A stretch of 64,000 nt of DNA from Dallia pectoralis. Its lineage: Eukaryota > Chordata > Actinopteri > Esociformes > Umbridae. The stretch covers positions 5,237,660-5,301,659 of the forward strand of contig CM055741.1 in NCBI GenBank assembly GCA_029465975.1. The letters run 5' to 3'. The position numbers and the translations under genes are program-made. The notes under the pieces are model-generated. The model saw only the letters and a list, made by a program, of their open reading frames with translations, did not search any database and was not told where the DNA came from. The first letter of the stretch is position 1; the number at the start of each line of letters is the position of its first letter. Shown here one piece after another: positions 26,095 to 38,201 of the stretch.

Positions 26095-26851
26095 TCAAGC
26101 TATAAGCTTGTTTCGCAGAGACAGGATTTTCGGGGACAGCTTAAGGACATCAAGCTCTAGAAGAAGCTTCTGAAAAGTGTACTTTTGGGGGGGTAACTGA
26201 AGTAGGTGGCATAAATGATGACCATGAGCAGGAGACAGGCCTTTGCAACACTTCCACAAATGTGAGGTACATCAGTCCCTTCAATAACTAGCGGCAAATT
26301 AGTTTTGGATGCACCTTTATCTTCTTTACTTGTGTGGAAGACACAGATCCTCAGGACTTGCTCAGCCTGGTCCTCTTGAGCTTCCTCTCTGCTGATATTC
26401 TGTAAAATATATGTGAATCCATGTTCAGATGCATAGCACAGTGTAATTGTTTATTCAAGTTATAGACTAGTGTAAAAAATATCAATATTTCAATACCCAT
26501 CGATCCTAAACATTTAAAATCTATTAATGCATCATACTCAAAGTGACTTTGACGCCAGGGATAAGGGAGAAGCATTATCATTATCAAGTATTATCAGTGT
26601 CCTTTCAACTTTTGTATTCATTAAATTGTATGCGGTGGAACACATAACTTCACAATTCAAAATATATATTCTGCTTCATTTTTATTTGGAATAGTATGTA
26701 TATTCTGTTATGATGGTAAACCTCTTACAACCTATGAAGTGCAAAGTAATACACATGTTTTTTACCTGAATAGCCAGATGGCTTTGCTTGTGACATAGCT
26801 TGCTGTAGTTGCTGCTTGAGGGCACTTTGTCAAATGCAATGTTGCTTTGGG
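26095..26851 (-). pseudogene. Element-borne gene fragment, frameshifted
   Basis: Exon 26766-26851 (after CCTGAAG, before CAG|GTAAAA) reads QSNIAFDKVPSSSNYSK and continues to HLAIQ. Exon 26095-26399 (after TTTACAG) continues in phase with NISREEAQEDQAEQVLRICVF, then VIEGTDVPHICGSVAKAC and YATYFSYPPKSTLF. Near 26170-26185 the frame breaks, and the tail continues one frame over as QKLLLELDVLKLSPKILSLR followed by NKLIA and a stop. The LELDxxKLSxKxxxLxNKL ending is, from memory, shared by multi-copy SAMD3-like uncharacterised fish proteins. The frameshift makes this copy probably non-functional, unless it is a sequencing error. Confidence 0.5.
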
Positions 26852-27505
26852 CTTCAGGACAAAAACACAAAGACAAAATAATACATTAAAACTACAGAAC
26901 CATGTAACCAAAATTAACTGTACCACTGTCGAACCAATGCATTTTTGATAATATGCTGTCAACAAGTGGTGGTTCTTTTAGTTAAAAAATGACAGATAAG
27001 TATTTTCATATATAGAATAAAACTATAAAGCTACAGTAAGAAACAGCAAAGGAAACTCATCATTTTGGCAAACCCGCCATGTATTCACGGCATCTAGTGA
27101 AGGGTTAATCATACAGTCAGCAAGTGAAAAATAAAAAGAGGTTAGCTAGCTGGTTTAGCTAGCTGACACATGTTGAACTGGCCACATTATATAAAGAAAT
27201 AAAGAAAACCACCGTCAACTTTACTTTAAAAGAACGTGCTCGACCACTCTGAAGATATACGTTTCATGAACAAATAAATCCACTAGTTTTAACGTTTTTA
27301 TTAAAACGATGGTGGAGCTCATAACTTGTGTTGGACACAGCAAAGTCTAACTGCTGTTTGCCCGGGGTGCACGAGCCAAGTCCACATATACGTTGCGTTT
27401 AGTGACCATAGCATAATAAGCTACAGTGATATGTGATAATGGCAAGTGGGATACTATTATATTTTAACTCCGTTACATATGCAAGAAAAACCTTTATTGA
27501 CTTAC

Positions 27506-27615
27506 CTTCAAGATGATTTAGCTGCTCCTGCCTCCATTAAACCTGATCACCGTCGTCTTCTCGTGTTTTGGCGGGAAAAAAAACTGTATGCGCGTCACAT
27601 GGCGCATGCGCGTAT
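27506..27615 (-). promoter_or_regulatory. Putative promoter and leader exon of the element-borne gene
   Basis: On the minus strand, a perfect NRF1-type palindrome GCGCATGCGC (27602-27611) is followed by a short GC-rich stretch and a strong donor, TTGAAG|GTAAGT, ending an exon at 27506. The only ATG in it meets TGA after nine codons, so the exon is probably non-coding leader. The placement just inside one end of the element, with coding exons downstream on the same strand, supports a promoter role; this is inference. Confidence 0.4.
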
Positions 27616-28444
27616 TCCGAACACCCAACACTTGAAATTTACTTGTTGGTATTTCTAAGTTCATCTGCAATGACTATGAAACCTTTGAATATTATGTGAA
27701 CATACGTAGTAAAGCTTACTCTTCCCACGCAGTTTATTTATAATATTTAGTTTTACTTGAATAATTCCAGTACTCACTGATACTTACTATTAGAAAGTAA
27801 AAATTGTATATAATACTACACCATAAAATATTTTTTTTAGTGTAGGAGTGGGCATCACAGGGTAACAATTACTATTGGGGACGTTGGAGCAAGTCGTCTC
27901 ATGACTGAAGGGTCAGCAGTTTTATTCCCTGTTGTGACTGTCTAAATAGACCCATCCCACAGAAGTTATGTTAAAGTGTGATAGTGTTGTAAACACAGGT
28001 GTATTTTATCAAACTAATTAAAGGGATATTCTTATCATATTAAAATAACATGGGTGTAAGTGCTGCAAACATGCATGCTGCTCACCTTCTCCATTCAGCC
28101 CGGAATATAAGAGGGACACGACGGAGCCTTCAGTTCAAAACAGTTCGGTTATGTCATGTGACTTCCCAGGGCATATTTCAATACAATATTTCACTGTAAT
28201 AATACTGTTAAATTAATTTTTTTCACTGTGTTGCTGTGATATTACAGACCTTATTGTGAAATAACAGCAGCTTTAGATTACAAGATTTTACTGTAAAATA
28301 GGAGTTAAATGCTGTAAAATCCAATGATACTGTAGTCTATACAGGTATTCATTGGGATATTACAGGGAAACTTAATTACAACAAGTTACTGTAAAATAAT
28401 ACTGTTAATTATTGTGAAATGCTGGTCATTTTTAACAGTGTATA

Positions 28445-29170
28445 TATATTATCAGGCTTATACGTTATTAGAGAGAACAGCTACACCGCCAGGGTTCTAC
28501 AGACTTATACGTTATTAAAGAGAACAGTCCTACGAACAGGGTTCTTCAGGGTTATACGTAATTAGAGAGATCAATTACACTGCCCGGGTTCTACAGACTT
28601 ATACATGATTAAAGAGAACAGTTACACAGCCCGGGTTCTACAGACTTATACATGATTAAAGAGAACAGTTACACGGCACGGGTTCTACAGACTTATACGT
28701 TATTAGAGAGAACAGTTACACGGCCCAGGTTCTACAGACTTATACGTTATTAGAGAGAACAGTTACACGGTCCGGGTTCTTTAGGCATATACATGATTAG
28801 AGAGAACAGTTACACGGTCCGGGTTCTATAGACTTATACATGATTAGAGAGAACAGTTACACAGTCCAGGTTCTTTAGGCATATACATGATTAGAGAGAA
28901 CAGTTACACGGTCCGGGTTCTTTAGGCATATACATGATTAGAGAGAACAGTTACGCGGTCCGGGTTCTACAGACTTATACATGATTAGAGAGAACAGTTA
29001 CACAGCCCGGGTTCTTTAGGCATATACATGATTAGAGAGAACAGTTACACGGTCCAGGTTCTACAGACTTATACATGATTAGAGAGAACAGTTACACAGC
29101 CCAGGTTCTTCAGGCATATACATGATTAGAGAGAACAGCTACACGGCCCGGGTTCTTCAGGCGTAACACG
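28445..29170. repeat. 47-bp minisatellite, about 15 copies
   Basis: Units carry GATTAGAGAGAACAGTTACA and GGGTTCTACAGACTTATAC, with variants TTCTTTAGGCATATAC and ATACGTTATTA. The array abuts the right end of the 24070-28440 element. Confidence 0.93.
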
Positions 29171-29263
29171 TTAGTTCCATAGTGAAGTTAGGGAATGCCA
29201 CTATGACTCAAGTTCTAGTTATCAGACATTCACATGGAGTCGTTATTTCTCACTCCCCTCTCT

Positions 29264-30995
29264 CAGCATATATACCCATATACCCTGATTTCATATATAG
29301 CATATATACCCATATACCCTGATTTCATATATAGCATATATACCCATATACCCTGATTTCCCACTCCTTCCCTCTCTCAGCATATATACCCATATACCCT
29401 GATTTCATATATATAGCATATATACCTATATACCCTGATTTCCCACTCCTTCCCTCTCTCAGCATATATACCCATATACCCTGATTTCCCACTCCTTCCC
29501 TCTCTCACCATATATACCCACATACCCAGATTTCCCACTCCTTCCCTCTCTCAGCATATATACCCATATACCCTGATTTCCCACTCCTTCTATCGCTCAG
29601 CATATATACCCATATACCCTGATTTCCTACTCCTTCCCTTTCTCAGCATATATACCCATATACCCTGATTTCATATATATAGCATATAAACCTATATACC
29701 CTGATTTCCCACTCCTTCCCTCTCTCAGCATATATACCCATATACCCTGATTTCCCACTCCTTCTATCGCTCAGCATATATACCCATATACCCTGATTTC
29801 CCACTCCTTCCCTCTCTCAGCATATATACCCATATACCCTGATTTCATATATATAGCATATAAACCTATATACCCTGATTTCCCACTCCTTCCCTCTCTC
29901 AGCATATACACCCATATACCCTGATTTCCCACTCCTTCTATCGCTCAGCATATATACCCATATACCCTGATTTCATATATAGCATATATACCCTGATTTC
30001 CCACTCCTTCCCTCTCTCAGCATATATACCCATATACCCTGATTTCATATATAGCATATATACCCTGATTTCCCACTCCTTCCCTCTCTCAGCATATATA
30101 CCCATATACCCTGATTTCCCACTCCTTCCCTCTCTCAGCATATACACCCATATACCCTGATTTCCCACTCCTTCCCTCTCTCAGCATATATACCCATATA
30201 CCATGATTTCCCACTCCTTCCCTCTCTCAGCATATATACCCATATACCATGATTTCCCACTCCTTCCCTCTCTCAGCATATATACCCATATACCCTGATT
30301 TCCCACTCCTTCCCTCTCTCAGCATATATACCCATATACCCTGATTTCCCACTCCTTCTATCGCTCAGCATATATACCCATATACCCTGATTTCATATAT
30401 AGCATATATACCCTGATTTCCCACTCCTTCCCTCTCTCAGCATATATACCCATATACCCTGATTTCATATATAGCATATATACCCTGATTTCCCACTCCT
30501 TCCCTCTCTCAGCATATATACCCATATACCCTGATTTCCCACTCCTTCCCTCTCTCAGCATATATACCCATATACCATGATTTCCCACTCCTTCCCTCTC
30601 TCAGCATATATACCCATATACCATGATTTCCCACTCCTTCCCTCTCTCAGCATATATACCCATATACCCTGATTTCCCACTCCTTCCCTCTCTCAGCATA
30701 TATACCCATATACCCTGATTTCCCACTCCTTCCCTCTCTCAGCATATATACCCATATACCCTGATTTCCCACTCCTTCCCTCTCTCAGCATATATACCCA
30801 TATACCCTGATTTCCCACTCCTTCCCTCTCTCAGCATATATACCCATATACCCTGATTTCCCACTCCTTCCCTCTCTCAGCATATATACCCATATACCCT
30901 GATTTCCCACTCCTTCCCTCTCTCAGCATATATACCCATATACCCTGATTTCCCACTCCTTCCCTCTCTCAGCATATATACCCATATACCCTGAT
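29264..30995. repeat. 46-bp minisatellite with interspersed short units, about 37 copies
   Basis: Main unit contains AGCATATATACCCATATACC and TTTCCCACTCCTTCCCTCTC. A shorter unit replaces the CT-rich half by TTTCATATATAGC. A large segment appears twice (the run around 29940-30240 recurs at 30360-30600), a sign of block duplication. Small minus-strand frames (MGNQGIWVYML and similar) are artefacts. Confidence 0.95.
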
Positions 30996-31119
30996 TGGAA
31001 TGCAGGGCTGTGAGCCGCTGCTGCAGACTGAGAGCACATGACCCCAAAACAGAGTTTACAATGAGGATGGTGCAATGGACTGTCCAGACCCGGGTGGACT
31101 CATCACAGAGACTAACATC

Positions 31120-31880
31120 CAAGGGGTCAGGGCTTTGTGGTCACTATGGTAACGGGGTCAGGGCTTTGTGGTCACTATGGTAACGGGGTCAGGTCAGTGC
31201 CATGGTGTGTGTGTGTGTACTCGCGACTGCATTCGTGCATGTGTAAATTCGCACACGGGTGTAAGGCCATGTGTGTGTGTGTGTGTGTGTGTGTGTCTAC
31301 CCTACCAGCTGTGGTAACCGGGGGGACAGGCGAGAGGCGATAGCAGGGAAAACATGCAGATGTGCTGACTGCTCAGTTTCCATGGGAACGGCCCCTCCCC
31401 CCTGCTTCTTCTTCGTCTTCTTCAAGTCTCTTCCTCCCGCCCTTCTCATTGCACTTGCAAATGCCTGACAAGCCCAGCTCATACGTCTTACCTAGTCTTC
31501 ACGTGTGTGTGTGTGTGTGTGTCTGTGTGTGTGTGTGTGAGATATTGATCTTTTTTCACTTAATGAGGATTGTGTTTATGCATGCATCAGACTTTGCAGT
31601 TTGGAGTCTCTGTGTGCGGATGCGTCTTTGATTTGCCTCTAATAAAAGATAAAGGCAAGGTGGTGGGTGTAACCGTGTCTAACAGACACACACACACACA
31701 CACATTCATGCATGCACAAACACACACACACATGCACAGACACACAAACGCACACTACCACACACCAGACATCTGTAAAATGGAAGCGGGCACATTCTGC
31801 ATGTTCGTGTGTAGGTGTATCTGTGTACATGTGTGTGTAAGGATATCAGCGTGATTGTTTTTGTATATCGGATTCTGCAC

Positions 31881-31964
<84 letters not shown>

Positions 31965-31985
31965 GTGTGTGCGTGCGTGCGTGTG
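31120..31985. repeat. 31-bp duplicate and several (GT)n tracts
   Basis: GGGTCAGGGCTTTGTGGTCA is present twice (31125-31190). (GT)n runs lie at 31270-31294, 31504-31538 and 31883-31985, with a CA stretch at 31686-31745. The unique DNA between them shows no supported gene. Confidence 0.85.
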
Positions 31986-32189
31986 TGGGCACGCTATGGA
32001 AAGAACATGCTCAAATGTAACCTACCAATGTTTTCTGTGGGAGTTCGGGTCATTCAAATCCTCAATACTTATTGGCTGAAAGCCAATATACCACGGTTAT
32101 GACATCAGTATGACATCACATCTGCATTCACTGACATTATTAGAATGGTAAAGGGTCACATGTCCTATTGTACATATACCAAACTTTCA

Positions 32190-34810
32190 TCCACCTCCTC
32201 CCTTTCCCCTCTCCTCCCATCCACCCCCTCCATCTCCCCTCTCCTCCCATCCACCCCCTCCCTCCCCCTGTCCTCCCATCCACCCCCTCCCTATCCCCTG
32301 TCCTCCCATTCACCCCCTCCCTCTCCCCTGTCCTCCCATCCACCCCCTCCCTCTCCCCTGTCCTCCCATCCACCCCCTCCCTCCCCCTGTCCTCCCATCC
32401 ACCCCCTCCCTCCCCCTGTCCTCCCATCCACCCCCTCCCTCTCCCTGTCCTCCCATCAACCCCCTCCCTCCCCCTGTCCTCCCATCCACCCCCTCCCTCC
32501 CCCTGTCCTCCCATCCACCCCCTCCCTCTCCCCTGTCCTCCAATCCACCCCCTCCCTCTCCCCTCTCCTCCCATCCACCCCCTCCCTCTCCTATGTCCTC
32601 CCATCCACCCCCTCCCTCTCCGCTGTCCTCCCATTCACCCCCTCCCTCTCCCCTCTCCTCCCATCAACCCCCTCCCTCTCCCCTGTCCTCCAATCCACCC
32701 CCTCCCTCTCCCCTCTCCTCCCATCCACCCCCTCCCTCCCCCTGTCCTCCCATCCACCCCCTCCCTCCCCCTGCCCTCCCATCCACCCCCTCCCTCTCCC
32801 CTGTCCTCCCATCCACCCCCTCCCTCTCCGCTGTCCTCCCATCCACCCCTCCCTCTCCTATGTCCTCCAATCCACCTCCTCCCTCTCCCCTGTCCTCCCA
32901 TCCACCCCCTCCCTATCCGCTGTCCTCCCATCCACCCCCTCCCTCTCCCCTGTCCTCCCATCCACCCCCTCCCTCTCCCTGTCCTCCCATCCACCCCCTA
33001 TCCCCTGTCCTCCCATCCACCCCCTCCCTCTCCTATGTCCTCCCATCCACCCCCTCCCTCTCCTATGTCCTCCCATCCACCCCCTCCCTCTCCTATGTCC
33101 TCCCATCCACCCCCTCCCTCTCCTATGTCCTCCCATCCACCCCCTCCCTCTCCCCTGTCCTCCCATCCACCCCTCCCTCTCCCTGTCCTCCAATCCACCC
33201 CCTCCCTCTCCCCTGCCCTCCCATCCACCCCCTCCCTCTCCCCTGTCCTCCCATCCACCCCCTCCCTATCCGCTGTCCTCCCATCCACCCCCTCCCTCCC
33301 CCTGCCCTCCCATCCACCCCCTCCCTCCCCCTGTCCTCCCATCCACCCCCTCCCTCCCCCTGCCCTCCCATCCACCCCCTCCCTCTCCCCTGTCCTCCCA
33401 TCCACCCCCTCCCTCTCCCCTGTCCTCCCATTCACCCCCTCCCTCTCCCCTCTCCTCCCATCAACCCCCTCCCTCTCCCCTCTCCTCCCATCCACCCCTC
33501 CCTCCCCCTGTCCTCCCATCCACCCCCTCCCTCCCCCTGCCCTCCCATCCACCCCCTCCCTCTCCCTCTCCTCCCATCAACCCCCTCCCTCTCCCCTGTC
33601 CTCCTATCCACCCCCTCCCTCTCCCCTCTCCTCCCATCCACCCCCTCCCTCCCCCTGCCCTCCCATCCACCCCCTCCCTCTCCCTGTCCTCCCATCCACC
33701 CCCTCCCTATCCGCTGTCCTCCCATCCACCCCCTACCTCTCCCCTGTCCTCCCATCCACCCCCTCCCTCTCCTCTGTCCTCCCATCCACCCCCTCCCTCT
33801 CCCCTGTCCTCCCATCCACCCCCTCCCTCTCCCCTGTCCTCCCATCCACCCCCTCCCTCTCCCCTGTCCTCCAATCCACCCCCTCCCTCTCCCGGTCCTC
33901 CCATCCACCCCCTCCCTCTCCCCTGTCCTCCCATCCACCCCCTCCCTCTCCTATGTCCTCCCATCCACCCCCTCCCTCTCCTATGTCCTCCCATCCACCC
34001 CCTCCCTCTCCTATGTCCTCCCATCCACCCCCTCCCTCTCCCCTGTCCTCCCATCCACCCCCTCCCTCTCCCCTGTCCTCCCATCCACCCCCTCCCTCTC
34101 CCCTGTCCTCCCATCCACCCCCTCCCTCTCCCCTGTCCTCCCATCCACCCCCTCCCTCTCCCCTGTCCTCCCATCCACCCCCTCCCTCTCCTATGTCCTC
34201 CCATCCACCCCCTCCCTCTCCTATGTCCTCCCATCCACCCCCTCCCTCTCCCCTGTCCTCCCATCCACCCCCTCCCTATCCGCTGTCCTCCCATCCACCC
34301 CCTCCCTCTCCCCAGTCCTCCCATCCACCCCCTCCCTCTCCCCTGTCCTCCCATCCACCCCCTCCCTCTCCTATGTCCTCCCATCCACCCCCTCCCTCTC
34401 CTATGTCCTCCCATCCACCCCCTCCCTCTCCCCTGTCCTCCAATCCACCCCCTCCCTCTCCCCTGTCCTCCCATCCACCCCCTCCCTCTCCCCTGTCCTC
34501 CCATCCACCCCCTCCCTATCCGCTGTCCTCCCATCCACCCCCTCCCTCTCCTATGTCCTCCCATCCACCCCTCCCTCTCCCCTGTCCTCCCATCCACCCC
34601 CTCCCTCTCCCCTGTCCTCCAATCCACCCCCTACCTCTCCCTGTCCTCCCATCCACCCCTCCCTCTCCCCAGTCCTCCCATCCACCCCCTCCCTCTCCCT
34701 GTCCTCCCATCCACCCCCTCCCTCTCCCTGTCCTCCAATCCACCCCCTACCTCTCCCCTGTCCTCCCATCCACCCCCTCCCTCTCCCCAGTCCTCCCATC
34801 CACCCTCCCT
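32190..34810. repeat. 30-bp pyrimidine minisatellite, about 87 copies
   Basis: Unit CTCCCTCTCCCCTGTCCTCC plus CATCCACCCC, 30 bp with frequent 29-bp copies. The plus strand is almost pure C/T; the minus strand has four or more G-runs per unit. Because most units are ten codons long, frames up to 906 residues (Pro/Ser/Leu) stay open. The 29-bp copies throw each protein reading between frames, and no conserved sequence is present, so these are not genes. Confidence 0.97.
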
Positions 34811-34907
34811 GTTTTGTATGCTAAGAAAGCACTGTCTGTCTCTGCAGTTTATTGAACTGTCTTGAGCCAGGCCTGGTCATAACATTGACTGGCTAGAGGC
34901 ACTACTG

Positions 34908-34908
34908 G

Positions 34909-34967
<59 letters not shown>

Positions 34968-34980
34968 AACACACACACGT
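34908..34980. repeat. (CT)n followed by (CA)n
   Basis: CT dinucleotide run passing into CACACA and ending at ACACGTGTGT. Confidence 0.93.
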
Positions 34981-35089
34981 GTGTATTTCTTTTTATGTAT
35001 ATTTATATTTAGTATTTTGCAATAACATTCTATGTTTGTATCCTAACATAAAACCAAGAGGCCATCCACGGAGGTAAGTGCTGGGTCAT

Positions 35090-35600
35090 CTTGTCCCCAC
35101 GTACAGTGAGCGAGAGGATTTGGGAGAATGGGGAATTATAGGGCCACATTTGGAGAGTTACATAACTTGATTGCATCTTGGGGTCATCGAGTCTCCAAAT
35201 CTACATTTAGATGCCACCTCCGTGCCAGCATCCTAGTTGAAAGGCTGAAAATACTGTTACATTGAAAGCAACCAAGTGCCAGGAGTTTGTTAAATGGCAT
35301 TGGTACTTACATTGGAGTTGTACATTACAGACGGATGGAATAAAGATGGACCTCTTTGGCCACGCATAACAGATCTGGGCTTGGTTTAGAAAAGTGTGGA
35401 TGTTTTTACAGAAAATGATGTTCAATGTACAGTAAAATATAGTGGTGGATATTAATGCCTCTGGTTATGGGGCTTTTGTTATAGCTAATGACATCATGAA
35501 CCCAACAAGTGTTAGGACACGACCACAAGCACATCTTCCAGCAAGACAATTGGCTCAAAGGATCTCAACGAACTAGGGAAATTGGTCCTTAGAATTTATT
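35090..35600 (+). pseudogene. Tc1-like transposon remnant
   Basis: Blocks in the order and orientation of fish Tc1-like transposons: CTTGGGGTCATCGAGTCTCC near 35177 (helix-turn-helix part of the transposase), TTAGATGCCACCTCCGTGCC (35207), GAGTTTGTTAAATGGCATTGG near 35285, GGACCTCTTTGGCCAC (35348) and AGTAAAATATAGTGGTGGAT (35430), then GGGGCTTTTGTT where intact copies read GGGGCTGTTTTG. A CAAGACAATTGGCTCAAAGG block near 35542 corresponds to the QQDNDPKH region. Stops and indels break all frames. Confidence 0.82.
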
Positions 35601-37340
35601 TATCCAATTTCTATATTATATGGGCAAAATGTCATGTGTAATAATGTGTAGGCCATTTTATCTCTTAATCTTGAGAGAAATAAATGTATAATTTGACAAA
35701 TGTGTACATTAAATTTACTTTCCCTTGACTTTTGCTGAGAAAGTCTCCATGAGTATGTGCATGAAGGTGTCAAACACACCGTCTCAACATGATGATGCAG
35801 CTTGGAGTAGAGATCTGGCTTCGGCAATAAAATGTTGCATATCTGTTCTGATACACACGGAAGGTAAATCACATCACATCTGCATCTATGGCCAACAGTA
35901 ACTTCAAGACTACTAATGTCAGCCAATAAACACGCATGTGGGTGTGGTGACTGTGGTCTGTCAAATTCATGAATCATTCGCGTTTAACTTACCACTGCGC
36001 ACTGAACTACAAACTGTGCACCTGTTAATCGGTATTTGCCAGACGTTTACAGCGAACATGTCGTGGAAAGCAGTGCATGTCGGGATAATGCAAATTTCAA
36101 ATGCATCTCTGACAAATGTATGTCCGTCAATGAATGAATGCATTTAATTCATAGAGATGATTAGAGGGCATTGCAGGGAAACATTTGGTATGAGTTGCCA
36201 GGGGTGGAGGATTTAAAAATGTAAACCACAAAATAAGGCTAATTCTCATCCTCTTAAAAGGTTGAAAACCAGTCAAAAGAGGGATCCGCTAATGAATAAT
36301 ACAAATATCTATTCCTTCGTTGTTCAGAATGGTTCTGCCCACGCTGGAACAGAAGCTGAACAGAAACTATCTGTGGCCTCTTTCCATCTCTATAAGATCT
36401 TTTCATCCTCTGCAATCCCCGTGGGCATCCTGCCCCCAAACGGAAATACAGTGAAACTGCAACACGTCATTTTACATTTGACTGCATTACTTTATCGGGC
36501 TCGGTCAATCTAGCAGATGGCTGTCCAATTTCACAGAGAAATGGGGTCAGATGATTCGCATTTTTGAGCATGGACCAAAGGTGACCAAGCGTGGCCATGA
36601 GTGTTAAAAACACCCATTGACTTCTTTCATATTCATAGAAGAAGAAGAATGAGTGTTGACATGGCAACAAGAATGAATGTGGTTTCTGTTGCTGAGGTGA
36701 TGATGGAAACTGTTTGTTGTTGATTCATTTGAGTTATTGCCCCGGCTGCATGAGGTGGCACATACGTCAAACAGTGGCACCCTTTTTGACCAGTCAGCTC
36801 CACTTTATAGAGAACATCACTGAATGAGGCTTTAACTTGCGGTGAAAATAATAGCGCAAGGATGAAACAGAAACTAAACTCAATCAGTTGAGAAATTGCC
36901 ATACGGTCATATGGTGTGGAAAGTATGCATGCACAGATGAGTAAATCACTTATTCATTATTATACAAAGATGAGATTACGTTTGCAAGTCAGTAAAAATC
37001 GGCCCTTAAATCAGCTGAACATGATCTACTTTCGCTTACTAATCAGCCATCCTAAATTTTGACACTTTAAATGGAACATTCAATCCGTTTTTTTTATTCT
37101 GACCCCATTTTGGTCTGTGTACTGAGCCGCTAGGCCTCAAATTAGAGTGTTAAGAGAACAAGGCTGCAGACAACTAAAAGCGACAAAAGTTACAAAAAAC
37201 AACAAAAACATAGATTCTCACAGATAAGTAAAATCGCTCAAATCCTTTCAGGTTTAGTTCAGGCTTTAAGACAGAAATAACTCCAGTAACACAATGTAAG
37301 CCACCTGCCTACATTATATACGGAATATATACAGAATATA
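35600..37340. other. No gene supported
   Basis: Unique AT-rich DNA. An 89-codon minus-strand frame at 36633-36902 starts with a hydrophobic stretch (MAISQLIEFSFCFILALLF) and ends with another (ILVAMSTLILLLL), but no family is recognised and no exon borders support it. Smaller frames at 35600-35977 and 36254-36513 also lack support. Confidence 0.4.
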
Positions 37341-37344
37341 ACAA

Positions 37345-37612
37345 TATATTTCCAGTTATACAACTGAATGCCTTCAACTGAAATGTTTTCTCTGCATTTT
37401 ACCCAACCCTGTGGAGCAGGGGGCAGCCCTAATCAGTTATCTGATTCGACTTCCATATCGTCGCCGCCCGGGGAGTAATTAGGGTTAACTGTCTTGCTCA
37501 AGGACAGTTAAAAAAACAATTATTTTTTCACGTTGGCAGTGGGGGGATTAGAACTAGGGACCTTCCAGACCCAAGTATTCCCTAACCTTTAGGCCACCTT
37601 GGCACCAATCAT
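37345..37612 (-). mobile_element. tRNA-derived SINE-like element
   Basis: Read on the minus strand, it begins near 37605 with GGTGGCCTAAAGGTTAGGGA, an A-box-like tRNA head. It continues to CTAGTTCTAATCCC, close to the RNA polymerase III B-box, then to a body with TTGAGCAAGACAGTTAACCC and CCGGGCGGCGACGATATGGA. This arrangement matches widespread fish tRNA-derived SINEs. The tail runs into AT-rich sequence near 37345. No flanking duplication was determined. Confidence 0.6.
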
Positions 37613-38002
37613 GTTTAGGCTGATATTTTCCCACATACCACAGTGACATTTTCACGTTTACAGCAACGTAGGAAACGACAAAGGCAATTGTATTTTAGCA
37701 AGCTGATTTGATAATAAAGAATGTCCTATAAAAACATTACGTTACATTATGTTTCTTGATATTTTCTTAAATGTCATACTACAAATATCCACATGATGGC
37801 GCTATGACAAAGTTAATGTGTTCAATTAAGGTAGGACACAATTATGTTATCTCAATTGTTTGTAAAGTCAACTGTCAGTTAAGCCGATAACTATTCATAA
37901 TAACATTTCAGGAATACAGACTAAATCTGATTTACTTGTTTTGTAAGTTCATAAATCCCACGTTTGCAGCACGTTTTAAGTGAACATCACTTTAAACTAA
38001 GA

Positions 38003-38134
38003 CAACTGCGCAAACCTCACGCAATGTTCAGGTTTTAACTGCGCAAACCTCACGCAATGTTCAGTTTCCAACTGCGCAAACATCACGCAATGTTCAGGTT
38101 CCAACTGCGCAAACCTCACGCAACGTTCAGGTTC
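38003..38134 (+). promoter_or_regulatory. Four 33-bp tandem units immediately upstream of tab1
   Basis: Units starting at 38003, 38036, 38069 and 38102, each with AACTGCGCAAAC, CACGCAA and GTTCAG. They end about 35 bp before the tab1 start codon and therefore lie in the promoter or 5' UTR. Each carries a TGCGCA half of the NRF1 consensus, so the array might offer several binding sites; this is inference. The Leu/Arg-rich frames across it are repeat artefacts. Confidence 0.5.
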
Positions 38135-38168
38135 TCTGCGCTTGGAAGTTCCACTAGTTCCGTCCAAC

Positions 38169-38201
38169 ATGGCGTCCCATCGTCGGCAACGGATGCAAAG
38201 C
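38169..38201 (+). CDS. tab1: tab1 coding exon 1
   Basis: Reads MASHRRQRMQS, matching the human start MAAQRRSLLQS in length and pattern, and ends AGC|GTAAGA in phase 0. The ATG context AACATGG has G at +4. No other exon with this sequence was seen. Confidence 0.85.

Larger units (their letters stand above)
24070..28440 (-). mobile_element. 4.4-kb DNA transposon-like element with CACTGT ends
   Basis: The left end reads CACTGTAAAAATTTTCCC; the right end, on the other strand, reads CACTGTTAAAAATGACCA, forming imperfect terminal inverted repeats. Both ends are flanked by TATATA, so a short (2-4 bp) target duplication is possible but ambiguous. The outer 350 bp on each side are packed with short motifs such as TTACTGTAA, ACTGTGAAAT and TTTACAGT, typical of subterminal repeats. 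The interior (24.4-27.6 kb) carries spliced coding pieces on the minus strand and a GC-rich promoter-like segment near 27.6 kb. CACT ends and subterminal repeats suggest a CACTA/EnSpm-like element, but no transposase of that family was recognised, so the class is tentative. The (28445-29170) minisatellite starts directly at its right border. Confidence 0.55.

Noticed and set aside
32145..34865. Plus-strand frames of 743-906 residues rich in Pro/Ser/Leu, and matching Gly/Arg-rich minus frames
   Set aside because: Pure translation of the 30-bp minisatellite; three frames are equally open, 29-bp units shift them, and no domain is present.
36633..36902. 89-residue minus frame with hydrophobic N- and C-terminal stretches
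   Set aside because: No recognised family, no splice or promoter support; could occur by chance in AT-rich DNA.
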